64,000 bases of DNA from Erythroxylum novogranatense (GCA_029891385.1 CM057225.1:79199887-79263886), one strand, 5' to 3'. Shown: positions 10,898-23,112, numbered from the stretch's first letter. Translations and numbers: made by a program. The notes: generated by a model from the letters alone, not told the origin.

Positions 10898-10905
10898 TAT
10901 AAATA
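10898..10905 (+). promoter_or_regulatory. TATA box of the Sirevirus LTR
   Basis: TATAAATA within GGCTATAAATACAAATC, downstream of the tandem array and about 410 bp from the LTR start. The position and strand suit the element's promoter. Confidence 0.6.
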
Positions 10906-11469
10906 CAAATCGAAGTCGAAGATTCAAAGTTAGTTGAAAAATTAGATGAATTACATCTACGCGATCGTAAAAAGCATACTGTGCAAATTAGCCGAGAGCT
11001 ATTTTTACTGTAACAAGTTTCAAACACTTTTCTGTGAGGAAGTAGTACAGATAGCCTGTAGAGGCTAAGTATGAAAGAATACTGATTGTAGAGACCTGAA
11101 GAGGCTCGTAAAGAATACTTGTAAAAGTTGAAGAGATAGTGAAATCTCATAAAGAACTCTGAGGACTGGACGTAACCCACGGTTTGGGGTGAACCAGGAT
11201 AAATAGCTGTGTCAACTACTCTTACTTTATCTCTCTTTTAGATTCAAGTTTTATCATTACTTAGTTCGTAAACAAAGTTTTCAAAGTTTTGATTAATTAG
11301 AATCTATTGGAAGTTCTGTAAAAGAATTTTATTTCTAACAAACATTTTTGGAAGAATTTTTCAAAAAAGGGGAATACAAAATTCAACCCCCCCTTCTCGT
11401 GCATTCTTATATCTTTTTATAAGCATTGTATTAACGTGTGATTCACTTTAAGCATAAACCTCCTACACA

Positions 11470-12006
11470 TCATAACTTAAATCTCTTCCCAAATATTGAT
11501 TGGTGGCTTACTCCTATCTAAAATCTATTGATCCTACCAAGTGACCTTGTAATCACTAAATTAATAGGATACCAATTTGACATACTTCTCTTCGAAAAAG
11601 TTATGGCACTTAAACACCAGCTCCACTTTCCATTCCCACTTTAGATACACATCCAGTTCCATCGTCCCAATAAAGGGAAGAAGTTTCATCTTAATGTTAC
11701 CTATTTTATTATCTAATCTATCCTCAAGACCCCTCTCATTTCAATACCTGATTATGCTCCCACCATTTCTACCCATTCTTCCTCTACCAAAACCACTTAT
11801 ACCCCCTTTAAGTTACCCATATCTATAAAGGTGCTAAATTGGTGACCTTCATCATTAACATCATCATGGGTGTTTCTAAGTTCAGTTATCCTCTTCCTCA
11901 GGTTAGATTGAGAATTTAACCTTAATAACATCTTAGAAATACTCTCCCTCATGTCCTCCATCTCCTGAAACATACTTTCAAATGTCATTTGTGTTGATTT
12001 CATCAT
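11470..12006 (-). pseudogene. gag: Gypsy gag remnant
   Basis: The minus strand shows an N-terminal coiled-coil segment (12006-11797, with FQEMEDMRESISKMLLRL), then in broken frames a stretch reading IKMKLLPFIGTMELDVYLKW and KVELVFKCHNFFEEKYVKL. This is the conserved capsid block of Ty3/Gypsy gag. Stops and frameshifts throughout. No matching LTR or pol is present nearby; the Sirevirus 3' LTR abuts it on the left. Confidence 0.65.
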
Positions 12007-13573
12007 TAAAGGATTACTTTTTACATCTCAAACTTTGAACACCTCTTTTAATTTACTTTAAAAAGATAAATTTCTAGCATTAGACATGATTTAGAGTTTA
12101 TAAGAAAATGTTAGTAAGAATCCAATCTCTTCCTCAAATGTTTGTTTTTAGATCACTTATAAATCACCTCCTAATATCCTTACTATAAGAGTTCTTTATA
12201 GACTAAAATTTTCTTTCAAGAAGAATAAGTTCAAATATGTCCCCTTTCAATTACTACACCAAATAAACAATTTGATGTAAGGAAAACAAGGAAAACAAAA
12301 CTAAGAGGCCAACGAATATGGAACATATAAGACGAAATTTTGGAGACTCCAGGAACCCACCAATTTACCTTGACAAATCATAATAAAATTCATCCAATAA
12401 TTAAGATTTTCTATGCTCTTGCAATGTGTTTAAATGTAAATAATTGATTTCTTAAAAAAAAAAACCTTAGCTTCTCTTAAAGTTTTAAGCCCCATATCCT
12501 TCTCTTTAGAAACTAGGAACTACAATTTTAAACTCCAAGCTTGCTATTTGGTTTTAGGCTAGAATTGAGAAGAGAAAGTAGTAATTCACTTGTTTTGATA
12601 AGTTTTGGATAAATTTGGAGTTAGTTTGCTGTAACTCCCGAATCACCCAAGTTTGACTTTTCTAATCTTTGTAGCTTTATGAATGGATAACACATAGATA
12701 ACTATTCAAGAAAGGACTTTAACTGAAGTTGATTTTCTTTTTATCCTTCTCTCTTATTTCTTATTTTTGACATTTTATTTTCTTTTCTTCTACTTTTCTT
12801 TTTGTTTCTTTTTTTAAATGAGAAAATCAAGAAAATAAAATCAAGAAACAAGATTCAAAGAAAGAATTCCAAGATTCAGTTAGAGTACTTAGTCACATTC
12901 AAAGATTCAATATGAGATTCAAAAGGTCAAGCCAAAATCAATTTTTTTGTACATACACTGATTGGAATCAACCAAGATCAAGATGATTAATATTAGTTTT
13001 ATCCAACACAAAATTTTAAATTCAAACAGAAAACAAACAAGATGAACAAACTCAAAACAAATTCAAGAAATGATTAAGGTTCCAAGAAAACATATTCAAG
13101 ATTCTAATAAAAGGAATCAAGAAGACTTAAGAACATAAAGAGCATAATGAAAACAACTTGAACAAAAGGTAAAGAAATAAGTTAAGAAAAAAAATTAACA
13201 ATTGAAGAAAGTTTTAATACCAAAAATTGATATTCTCTTTACCTTAAATTAGATAAAGCACAAATCATGAACTCATGATCTAAGGATCATTCTATATGAA
13301 TCAAGATTGAATTAACAACTCAAAAGGTATTTCTACCATACCCACATAATTAAAAAGGGATTAGGGTTGATAAAAATGGGTTTTTGATCTTTACAAGTCC
13401 TTGTTTGAATGAAAATCAAGTCTTTAAAGAACATTAGAAATGATTTATCTAATGAATGCAAAGAACACTCAATATGATTATTGATTCTGAAAATCAATCA
13501 AACATAATTACAAAAAAAAAATTAGAGTGTGTATGTAATAAAACTAATTCCTTAGATTGAATTCCATAAGGAT
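12007..13573. other. AT-rich stretch with nothing recognised
   Basis: Very A/T-rich sequence with many A- and T-runs and oligopurine GATTCAAGAA-type words (12800-13150). No ORF over 60 codons with recognisable content, no LTR termini and no clear repeat. It may be the leader of the decayed Gypsy element whose gag lies to the left. Confidence 0.5.
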
Positions 13574-14165
13574 AATGTTGGACCTCGCTTTCGAAGCCCA
13601 GCATTTGGAGACAATTGACAATCAAAACACCATGCAAATTTCTTTTAAACAATTTAACGCATACGCGAAAAAAATCGATAATCAAATCGGTTCGATTTAT
13701 TTAAAACCATTTCAGTCACAAAGATGTAAACATTATTGCACACATCAGAGTTTAGGTAATTACTTGGGCTCATTACAGAACACGATGTTTATTTTTACAA
13801 TATCTTTACGTTTCAAAAAAACCACCCCTTTTGCTTTAATACAAACTACACGTGATACCATTGAATGCTTATGTTTAGAATGATTCCAAAATACAAAAAT
13901 CCTGAACTAACTTAGTTACAAAAGTCTTTAATTATCTTGGAGTTACAATGCCTTGCAAGGATCGTTAATCTTCTTTTTCTGCACCTGAGGAGGGAAGCGT
14001 AGGGTGAGCTACACAGCTCAGTGGCTAATATATTTATAGCCATTGGCAATTGATCTAGAGTCAAGCATGTGTATGTATATATGTATATCTAGCAATTCTA
14101 GCATTCATACTTTATTCGAGCAAATTAAACATTCATCAAATTTAGATCAAATCACATAACACTCA
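13574..14165 (-). mobile_element. Diverged Gypsy LTR fragment, related to the LTR of element B
   Basis: Begins TGTTGGACCTCG on plus, like TGTTGGGCCCGAG at 40552. It shares the block GCACCTGAGGAGGGAAG, then AGCTACACAGCTCAGTGG and TATAGCCAT..GGCAATT, with 40915-40990. It is much more diverged than the two LTRs of B are from each other. It is truncated on the right, where a Sirevirus fragment follows. The ORF at 13557-13883 overlaps it and is not a gene. Confidence 0.65.
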
Positions 14166-14191
14166 ATATGCTTCATACTTGACAATTTTAA

Positions 14192-14284
14192 AAAATCTTT
14201 GTGAAGTCAAAAACAAAGATGGGTCTATACTTTTCTCTGCCAAGAGAAGAAATAATCTTTACAAAATTGATTTAGAAGATTTTA
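14192..14284 (+). mobile_element. Short Sirevirus pol fragment
   Basis: Ninety-odd bases nearly identical to 4990-5081 of the Sirevirus-like element (AAAATCTTTGTGAAGTC through GATTTAGAAGATTTT). This is part of the GAG-pre-integrase region, in plus orientation, with both ends sharply cut. Confidence 0.85.
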
Positions 14285-14349
14285 AACACTTTCCTCTTAT
14301 TTGTATCGATTTGAGGTTTTAAACACTTTCCTCTTATTTGTATCGATTT
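14280..14349 (+). repeat. 37-bp tandem duplication
   Basis: TTTTAAACACTTTCCTCTTA followed by TTTGTATCGATTT occurs at 14280 and again at 14317, with identical sequence. It lies right at the junction of the Sirevirus fragment, suggesting a repair-associated duplication. Confidence 0.85.
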
Positions 14350-14489
14350 TCTCCTTCTTTTTGTTTCTTTCATATTCATCATTGTCATTAAGTAGGGGAT
14401 ATTATGACTTTATGTGGCTAGGTTTTCTACATTCAAAACAAATAATGTTAGAAGATTTATATTTTAATTCAAAACTTCCTTAGGCCCCT

Positions 14490-15330
14490 TTATTTTGGAA
14501 AATTTCTCTCTTTAAGAACTTCTTGAAATTTCTAAAGATAAGGGCGAAATCTTCCTCATCAATTTCACTTGTTGATATTTTTTCATTGAGGCTTTAAATG
14601 ATAAATTATATTTCTTTGGAAGCATTGTCTCTTCTTGTGTCTATTATATCCTTATTTGTATATGATGAGAGATCCAATAAGCTCCCTTAATGGTAGTTTA
14701 TTAGATCCTTAGTTTCTTATATAGCCACCACTATCTCAAGTCTTTGAAAGTGACCTAAGCAACTTTCCTATAATTTCAACATTAGTATGTCTTTTCAAGA
14801 TCTTTAGGAGCATTAATAATATCAATAAATCTTGCATACATATAGTGTATGTTTTCATTATGTTTCATCTGGGTTAATTCATATTGATGAATTAGCATGC
14901 TTATTTTACTTTCTTTAACTTGATCAGTACCTTTATATGTGACTCTAAGGGTAAACCAAATTTTATGAGCATGTTCACATATGGATACCCTATTGAATTC
15001 ATTCTTACCTAATGAGAAAAAAAAATATAATGATTTTACTATTCAAAAAATAATTCTTAGCTTGAGGATCTCATTCTTCCATTAAGGTACCTTTTTATTA
15101 CCTCTAATTTTTATGGGAGTAAAAGATCCTTTTGAGACTATTTCTTATAAGTGAATGTTTTTAGCCATCATAAAGAAATTAATCCTAATTTTCTAATAAA
15201 GAGAGTTATTACCATTAAAGAAAGGGATTCTACTAATGTTTAGTCCCCCTTAGTTAGGTGATAATGATGATACTCTAAAGTATACCATTATGATCTTTAC
15301 TTTAGGATTTCATTTGAAGTGTTAACATAA
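14490..15330 (-). pseudogene. gag: Second Sirevirus/Copia gag remnant
   Basis: The minus strand of about 15260-14500 reads, across several frames, GTDQVKESKISMLIHQYEL, then NIHYMYARFIDIINA: the UBN2 gag block also present at 3400-3560 in the plus-strand Sirevirus. Many stops. It lies between a primer-binding site (15338) and truncated sequence, so it is the 5' end of a minus-strand element whose pol is gone. Confidence 0.65.
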
Positions 15331-15337
15331 TAGATCT

Positions 15338-15349
15338 ACTCTGATACCC
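15338..15349 (-). other. Primer-binding site (tRNA-Met type), degenerate
   Basis: Plus strand ACTCTGATACCCC is the complement of GGGGTATCAGAGT, one mismatch from the common TGGTATCAGAG core that pairs with the 3' end of initiator tRNA-Met. It lies between the LTR at 15352 and the gag remnant, as expected for a minus-strand element. Confidence 0.6.
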
Positions 15350-15351
15350 CT

Positions 15352-16650
15352 TGCTAGTCCATAATGACACCTAAGAGGGGGTAAATAGGTGGTGGTGAAT
15401 TTTAAAAAAAAAATCTAACTAATGGATTTAATTTGACAAGTATCAATATATGATGACATAAAGAAATAATTCAACATAAATCAATCACACAATTATAAAT
15501 TAATTAAAAAAGTTTTAGAAAAGAGAAAGAAAAACCACTTTATAATGGTTCAATAAACAACCCGTGTATCTACATCCACTGCTAAATCATTTCTTAGAAT
15601 TTTCACTAAACGTTTTCTTTCAACAATGCAAAGAGAAACTTTCTTAAGATAAATTTTCTTATAATAATCTTGCTTTTTATGAGTAAAGATCAACTCTTCT
15701 TACTATATTTCTTTAAAGTGAAGAGTAACACTCTTTCATAAAAAAATTTACAATTCAAAATATGTTATTTAATCACTTTGATAAAGATGAATGCCTCACT
15801 CACTAAAAAGAAGTCAATGAATGCTCAAATGCTTGAAAATCTTAGAAATATGTGTATAAAACATTTGAATACTTTTCAATGAAAGAATCAACGTAAAACA
15901 TATATTTATAGGGATTTAAGACCCAAATTAGCCATTAAAGTCAAAAAATTAGTCGTTATAATGACTAGATATAAGACATTAGTCGACTAATGTATCATAT
16001 TGGTTAACTAATATACATTGAATTTATAAAATTCACTAATTGATAAGTATCAGTTAACCAATGGATCATATTGGTCCAACTAATATAGAATATTATTCAT
16101 CCATTATTATTATAAACTCTTGGTACACTAATTTTGGCAACTTTAAGCTACAGTGGTTGACGATTATTCCATATAGGTTGACCATTCCCTCCAAAATCAT
16201 AATTCTAACAACTCCAAATGGTCAAATTTCATTTTCTTAATACAAATTTGTCTTAAATACTTTTTTAAGATGTTCTACAAACAATGTTTTATAGTTAAAG
16301 AAGATTTTTCTTTAAATCAAACTGTAATCCCCGCTAATAAATAAAAATACTCATATGATTATTTAAAACGATGATGTGTTTATGCTTAGTAAACCTTTAA
16401 GATTATCAAAAAAACAAGTGAAAGTAAAATAAACATTTCAAATTATTTATAAATTTAATGTGTCTTGATCATCCTTATCCTTCACTTTGATTTTCACTTC
16501 GAATGATGCAAACTTCAACTTTTTCTTAACAACTTCACAAAATGTCTCTTGATTTATGCATTGCTGCAATTTGCTAACTTGTTACTTTTATAAAAAGATA
16601 TAATTGATTAGTTATGCTTACATTTTGTTATCATAAAATTATTGGTCACA
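15352..16650 (-). mobile_element. Sirevirus-type 5' LTR (minus)
   Basis: The plus-strand left end TGCTAGTCCATAATGACACC plus the G-rich AAGAGGGGGTAAATAGG correspond on minus to the C-rich end typical of Sirevirus LTRs, next to the primer-binding site. The right end is proposed at ATTGGTCACA (16650), giving a minus-strand start TGTGACCAAT followed by ATGATAACAAAATG, also Sirevirus-like. The right end is inferred by eye only. Confidence 0.5.
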
Positions 16651-17180
16651 ACCTCTCTTATTTCAATAAACAAAACCAAGACTAACTAAGACTCAAGTTA
16701 TTACAAGTGTAAAAATATTAGTGTAATCTTTTTGTACCACTTATTTAGTTATTTAAATGCTTTAAGGGCTTATCATGTATAAATATGTTAATTTTTTCTT
16801 GATTCATATGGCTTTTCAATCATCAAGAGAAATTAAGATTTTGATTATAAAAAAGAAAGCATCCCGATCTTTAAAACATTCCTTAAGATACTTTTTGAAA
16901 GGAGTTTAAGTTAATTTTTATAAATGAATGGGTTGATAATTTGACAAACTTGAAAATCTAGAAATGTAATTTTAAGAAGTTTGGTTGAAATACATAAATT
17001 TTCTAGGTAATTTGGCTATAAATAATATACATCGATCGACTAGTATCCTTTAAATAAAATTAAATTAAATACGTGAGTTTGTAGGACTAAAATCATCACT
17101 ATATTAGTTGAATCAATCTATGCTTCTAAAACTAGCTATTATAATAATTATTTTTGTTTCTAATGACCCTTTTTGTTTCA
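16651..17180. other. AT-rich stretch, not assigned
   Basis: No ORF or terminal repeat is visible. Together with 17630-18150 it may be a decayed plus-strand Sirevirus LTR, because 18080-18130 has an ATTTACCCTCTTCTTAATGTC segment like the LTR end at 15352. This is weak. Confidence 0.3.
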
Positions 17181-17189
17181 ATTATAATA

Positions 17190-17619
17190 GGAATAACATA
17201 TTCTCAAGTGCCCAACCTTTTTGGATTTTTTCAATTTAGTGCCTATGCTTTTAAAATTTTCAATTAAGTGACTAACCTTTTATAACCTTAACAAAGTTCA
17301 AAATGCTAGTTCTATTAGTTTTTTTTTTATAATAATCTTTTTTGTCCTTGATATGTAAGTGTCATCATGAAAAAAAACAATTATCAATTAATTATCCATG
17401 TGAACTAAAATACTTAACTCAGTTTAAAACTTAGTTTTGTTAATATTTTGTAATTTAGCTAACGAATCTTTTTTGTTTCCACGTAGAAATTTAACGAAAC
17501 TAAGTTTTAAATTGTGTTGTTAATGTTATAAAAGGTTAGTCACTTAATTGAAAGTTTTAAAAGCTTAGGCATTGAATTGAAAAAACCTCAAAAAGTTAGG
17601 CACTTTAGAATTGTTATCC
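17190..17619. mobile_element. MULE-type MITE with 9-bp TSD
   Basis: 430-bp non-coding element with terminal inverted repeats of about 110 bp (GGAATAACATATTCTCAAGTG at the left; the reverse complement of the right end is GGATAACAATTCTAAAGTG). The arms share AAGTGACTAACCTTTTATAAC. The 9-bp sequence ATTATAATA occurs directly on both sides, at 17181-17189 and 17620-17628. A 9-bp TSD and a GG start fit Mutator-like elements. No transposase; it would be mobilised in trans. Confidence 0.85.
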
Positions 17620-17628
17620 ATTATAATA

Positions 17629-19276
17629 CCTTTAAAATTTTTCCTTATATAAAAACATATACTTGAGAGAGATTTTAAGTTTAAAAGATCTAGAGCATTC
17701 ATTGTAATTGATATTGAGTCATAAAGTAAGCAAATAAAGAGAAAACTAAGTTTTAATAATTAAAGGATGTCTAAAAAGTTGTAATTGAGGTTATCAAGTA
17801 TTGAAAGTTATTCTTCACCTCCAAAAGAAATTATAAAGGATTTCTTCTTTACTTGGAGCAAAGAAAGAGGTTATACAAGGCTTTTCTTCACCTTTATAAG
17901 AAAAAGAAGATATTGAATATTTTCAAGTGAGTTTGAGAAGTGAACATAGATAAGAAGTATTTCTCAAGCTGCTATAAATTCATTTGCATTTTCTTTCCCT
18001 TTTTTTCCTTTATTTATTGTACTTGCATGATTGTTACATTTGTACTTAAGTTTTTAAATCAGTTTTTAAGTGAGAAGGTTTTTTAGATTTATAAGTACTG
18101 AATTTACCCTCTTCTTAATGTCTTTCGACGATATATAATAGAATTATGTCTGTACTTTACACCAATTTTTGAAATATGATATAAAATATTAAAAATATCT
18201 AATTATATCATCTATAATTACATTTATTATTAATAAAACTATATAATATTTTTATGTAATGTAGAGTTTTATTTATATTTTACGAATATTAGTTCTTTAT
18301 TAATAATTATAAAACATATCTTAAAATAGTTAATCTTATAGTAAATTATGTAAAGATATTAAATTAATTTATTATTTATATTGAAATACATAATTTTATT
18401 AAATAAAAATATTTCGTTAAATTAAAATTCTAATGCAATTTTATTTTTTCTTTAACAATATAACTTTCATATTTCCATTCCAAAACTACATATATTAAAT
18501 AAGATTGTTTCTACAAATTATTTAAAGAAATATATAATTTATAATGATAATATTTAGCATACTAGAGATTATTCATATTAGAGGAAAAGAGTTCAAAATT
18601 TTATAGATATCTTTTGCATGAAAAAATAGGAAGTAGAATTTTATTTAGGCATGACTAATATGAATTTTGGATTTAGTTAAATTACAAATAAAGAATGATA
18701 ATTCCATATCTTTAAAAATATTGTTAAAAAATCTTAGTCATATATATAAGCGCGTGTGTGTGTGTGTAATTTTATAATAGATGCAATAATTGTTTAAAAT
18801 AATTATAATATATGATTAAAATTTAAAGATGTTTATCCAACTAAAATATGGATCTAAAGTTATAATGCCTTTAAAGAGAGAAGCTCCTACTTTCTTCTAA
18901 CATTTTCCCATCTTATGCCTTTTATGATGCACCTTGTTGCCTTCCTCTATAGTTTTAAATTCTCCTTATTCTTCTTCTTTATTTGGTGCCTTTCTCTCTA
19001 AAATAGTGCCCTTCCATCCAGCTTAAAGTTTCTTCTTCACCGAGTAAAGTGTGCCGTTACTGAGGGCACTATTATCTATTCTCCTTTCCCACTTATGGTA
19101 ACAACCTTTTAAATATTTTACAACAATTTGAAATCTTGTCCCTTATTTGCAACATATCCCATTCCTTACATGTTTCTAACTCGACAACCAACCTCAGCTC
19201 TTTTAAATTTTCACCTTTACTCTCAGGAACCTTTAACTCATCTCCTTCAGACTCTAACCTAATTAAATCTCACAGG
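17629..19276. other. AT-rich intergenic sequence with a GT microsatellite
   Basis: No recognisable gene. 18150-18800 is extremely A/T-rich. A (GT)n run lies at 18751-18767. 18840-19276 is more balanced in composition but its frames are broken on both strands. It continues at 23118 across the inserted solo LTR. Confidence 0.45.
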
Positions 19277-19281
19277 GAATG

Positions 19282-22200
19282 TGTAACATCCCCTCTCCTA
19301 TAGGAAGGGTATTTTGGTAATTAGGATGGGTTCGGGATATCTCGGCATGCGCATACAGCATATAGTCTCTATAATTACTGACGGGTTGCACATGCACATA
19401 GTATACATGCATTCATGTCATTTTCCGGCTTAGGATTGAAATGGAACTCTTGTGTGAAATTAATGGGGAAATTGAGTTTGGAAAATTATTTGGACTGTGC
19501 CATAAATCGTTTTACATTTTTAGGGATTTTTAGGAATTTTTCTGGATTTTTCCGGAGAAAATTCCCGGACCGGTAAAATCGCCAAGTGGCGAATCGGTCA
19601 ATTCTCGGTAGCAAAAATCGCTACCCAATGGCACAGTAATATGGGGTATATTATTTTGGGACTGAAAGTAGGGTCATTGGAGTTAAATGGAGTAAAATTT
19701 TAGACTGGATTATTAAATGACTATTTTGACTTTTCAAATACAAAGTAACCAATGAGAATTTGCCATTTAAAAGTCTTCATGATTGCTTCCTTTCCATGCT
19801 TTCGGTGATGTGTATGTTTTAAAGAAGGAAATGAATTGTTTTTAGTGTTTTAGTTTGAAACTCATCCGAAACTCCAACTCTTCATTTGCAACCATCGAAT
19901 TTTTTCCCTTTTACTCATCTCTCTTTGCAACTTTAAGCTACCATCTCTTAATCCATCAAAGTTAGATGATGAGGAGATGCATGTTTGGTCTTGGTGGGAT
20001 TAGTTTGAAAGCATAGGAAAGAATTGAAGAGAAGAAGTGAAGGTTGGAAGCTTGATAGGTAAGTTCTTTAATTCTTATGTTTAATGATGTTGTTAGCATG
20101 ACTTGCATGTCATGGTTGGTAGAAGCTTTGAATGAGAGGTTGGGAGCATCTAGTATGCTTAGGGATGCATGATATTGATGTCTTTTATTGCTTGGATTAA
20201 TGGGTATAAGGTTAGGGTTATGGATGAATTAAAAGTAGTATGATAGAAGTGATTATGGCTTAATTTTAAATGACATATGGATAATTATTTGAGTATTTGA
20301 ATTGAGGAATTTAAGGCTGCAAATTTTTCAGTATTAACCCTAACATATGTATGATTGTAGTGATATTTAATTTGTATTTATTTTGATGTCTAGTGATGTG
20401 AAAAAGGCATTGGAAGTGGTTGAACTAAGGTTAACATTGAATCTGGAAAATGAGATTTGTAATAGATGTTACTGTTTTATTCATAACTTATTGTGTAGAA
20501 ATGAAAATGAGGTAAGGTTAGTGGCCACTGAAACTTTGGGATGTTGGCTTCAATTTAGGGTGAAATAGGTGTTGTTGAATTCCAATGATAGAAGGGTGAA
20601 ATTTTGCATGGAAAGTTACTGTTCCATTGCCTGTAAACAGTAACCGCAACCATGACATCTGAGTTTTGTTGATTTTTGTAAATTAATTGAGATGGAATTA
20701 GGGAGAATGGTCTTCATGGAAGTTGTAGTATATTTGATTATATTTCCATTGCTACTGATCTTGCTATTTTTGGAATTGTATATTGGGAGATATGGATTGA
20801 TTACTAATGACTGGTTTTGAGCATTTTGGATGAAACCTAGTTTAAGTGTGATTTTGTGAGTTTACTGATTTGAGGCAATTTTAACATTTTATGTGGACTG
20901 AAGTGGTGTGAGTGAGCTTCTGAAAAGTTGTAGAGGAAGAGATTATCTTGAAATTGATATTTGGTATGTAATTTTAGAAGTCAGAATTGGGAGATATGAT
21001 TTTCAAAACTGATCCTACATTAGGTTATGAATGGCTGATGACAACAGAAACTTCCATAACAGTTTTCAAATGGTTAGAGATCGAATTGGATGATGAGTGC
21101 TTCATGAAAAATTAAGTTTAAGATGTTATCTTTTCAGGGATATAAAGTTCTGAATTTACTGACTTGTATATAGGGAGTTATGCTTGTTGTAAGGTTACTG
21201 CCCATATTGAAGGATTTCAGGGACAGTGACATTGAATGAATTAATTGACTGGTTTAGAAATAGAATTTGATTTTAGATTGTTCATGAAAGTTGTAGAGGA
21301 CATTGTGAACTTATTGACCATATTTTTGTGGTAATTTATTACTGAAGAATCAGTGAGTTATGAAATTGCCAATGTACTGTCCTGTGTTGCTGGAAATTGA
21401 GTAGGCAGTAGGTTTGATGGAGTATTTGACACCTTTAGAGTTGGAATTGATTTTTATGGTCTTCTTGAGAATTGTAAAGCTTTTCATAAGCTTTCCAACA
21501 AGGTATAATTTGCATTTTTCAGAAATGTGTAGAAAGAGTTATGGGTGTTGAAAGTTGGCTTGAAATCAAGAAAGTAAAGAAGGGAATAAGGGTTAGGTAT
21601 ATATATCGATATTAATTTCTTTTGTCAATTTCTTTCCCGTCCGACGTCCGAGTGACCTGATTCCAGAGGCATCGGAGTCATTGAATATTTAATTTCATAT
21701 TATGAGAAAACGGGAATTTTTAGACGGGAATTTGACGTAGCCCTATCGACGGAACATGTAAACACTGCTTTTATTTAATCGGGGACCTATAGAGGTCCAA
21801 TCATTAATCACCGTCGCTTATGGATTTCTAATTTTGATAGAATTTTATTATGGGAAAATATTGAATTAGGACGGGATTGCCATGAACATGCATATCTCAT
21901 CAACATGAGCACAAATTATATTTAGTGACTCGTACTTTTATGATTCATATAGAGGCCCAATTGGAGCGTCGATCGACCGACGTCACAGAGACTTCCCGGC
22001 ATTAGCTCGGAAGTAATAGGTGAGTAACCTAGTTGGTTTCTCAAATTTCTGGTTGTTTACATGCTCAACGTGAATTACGTGCAAAAGTGGACTGAATGAT
22101 CACTGCATGACTACTGGCATGTATGGGATTGTATTGTATGATTTTACATGATACTGATGCTGATAGACTGGGCTTTATAGCCATATCGTTGACTTCTTGC

Positions 22201-23112
22201 TATCTTGGGCTTTATAGCCATATCGTGGATATCTTTGCTACACGGGCTTTATAGCCAAACACCGCGTATATTTATCGACCATCGCATCGCATGCATAATT
22301 GCATGATCGATAATGGACGTGCCCAAGTTGCTATTATTACTGATAAGAGCTTCGAGCTCTCATACTCAGATTGACCGCCTCGAGCCCGAGGGGAGAAATC
22401 CCTGACGCGTCCCCACTGAACACTGACTGAGCACTTGGGCACAATACTGAATAACTGGAAAGAGTCACATATGCATTGCATTTGCACAAATGACTGTTCT
22501 GTGACATATACTGCTTTCATAATGGTATGAATTACTGTGAATGGTTTCATATTACTGGACATTGTTATTGACTGCTTACTGGTAATTGATTATTACTGGA
22601 CTGTGCTGTACGCCATGGGCGTAATGCATGATTTGAGTGAACCATCGATGATGGTTTCTCACTGAGTTCGCAAAACTCACCCAAAATTTGCATATATTTT
22701 TCAGGTCCTGAAGAATACCCCGGTTGACACGGGAGTATGTCTACTGTAGTCAAGCAAAGGATAGAGGTCGGGATCAGTTCGAGTCTGCATTAGTGTCTTA
22801 GTAAATTGTGTTCCGCAATCACTGTATAACAAGGCATTGTATTTTTACTTAGCCCATTGTGGTTTTGATGTTTTACTGCATTGACTGATTGTAAATTATT
22901 ACTGGATGACTGTAATAACTGAAACTGGTTTTTATTGAACACGGATTTTAAGTACTTACTGTGTTTGCCGTGTTAACGTGGAATCAATGGCTTCAAAAAA
23001 AAATGTATACTGAGTTTTAAATCGACTGATGTAGTACGCCACTCTCGCGAGACACGGACTCGGATATCACCAACGATATCGGGTTTGGGTCTTACGGGAG
23101 TGGGGTGTTACA
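19282..23112 (+). mobile_element. Solo LTR 'C1' of a 3.8-kb Gypsy LTR family
   Basis: Starts TGTAACATCCCCTCTCC and ends GTGGGGTGTTACA, flanked by the direct repeat GAATG at 19277-19281 and 23113-23117. No internal domain is present, so it formed by LTR-LTR recombination. It shares long stretches, in reverse complement, with the solo LTR at 47849-51658. It has no coding capacity. It carries a splice-donor-like AGGTGAGT at 22018-22025, an acceptor-like TTTTTCAGGT ending about 22706, a 37-bp tandem array between them, and a palindrome pair near 22636-22680. Confidence 0.9.
22170..22280 (+). repeat. 37-bp tandem repeat with GGGCTTTATAGCC hairpin cores
   Basis: GGGCTTTATAGCC starts at 22170, 22207 and 22244: three copies at an exact 37-bp period. 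Each core can form a small stem (GGCT/AGCC) with a four-base loop. It lies inside the proposed LTR intron. Confidence 0.85.

Larger units (their letters stand above)
3304..11403 (+). mobile_element. Ty1/Copia Sirevirus-like retrotransposon, 5' rearranged
   Basis: Order on plus: gag, protease motif, GAG-pre-integrase, integrase, reverse transcriptase, RNase H, an extra ORF region, polypurine tracts, then a 3' LTR. This is Copia order. The extra 3' ORFs, a coiled-coil gag and several G-rich polypurine tracts are Sirevirus traits. The 5' LTR and primer-binding site are missing, replaced by the inverted integrase copy. Frameshifts or stops interrupt gag, protease, integrase and RNase H, whereas RT reads through for 408 codons. 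Non-autonomous now. Confidence 0.85.
10485..11403 (+). mobile_element. 3' LTR of the Sirevirus-like element
   Basis: Starts TGTTAAGTTAAAATGAC immediately after the polypurine tract. It contains TATAAATA at 10898-10905, preceded by a purine-rich tandem array, and ends in the C-rich block AACCCCCCCTTCTCGTGCA typical of Sirevirus LTR ends. The exact right end (about 11403) is a judgement, because there is no second LTR to compare. Confidence 0.75.

Noticed and set aside
13557..13883. 108-codon plus ORF
   Set aside because: It overlaps a diverged Gypsy LTR fragment and has no recognisable domain.
18150..18800. Matrix-attachment or origin-like AT-rich region
   Set aside because: Composition alone is not enough; nothing specific distinguishes it from other AT-rich intergenic sequence here.
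20383..20568. Small ORF in solo LTR C1
   Set aside because: No recognisable content, inside non-coding LTR, and not kept in C2.
22170..22280. CRISPR-like array
   Set aside because: Repeat and spacer are both repeated at 37 bp; this is a short tandem repeat in a plant LTR.
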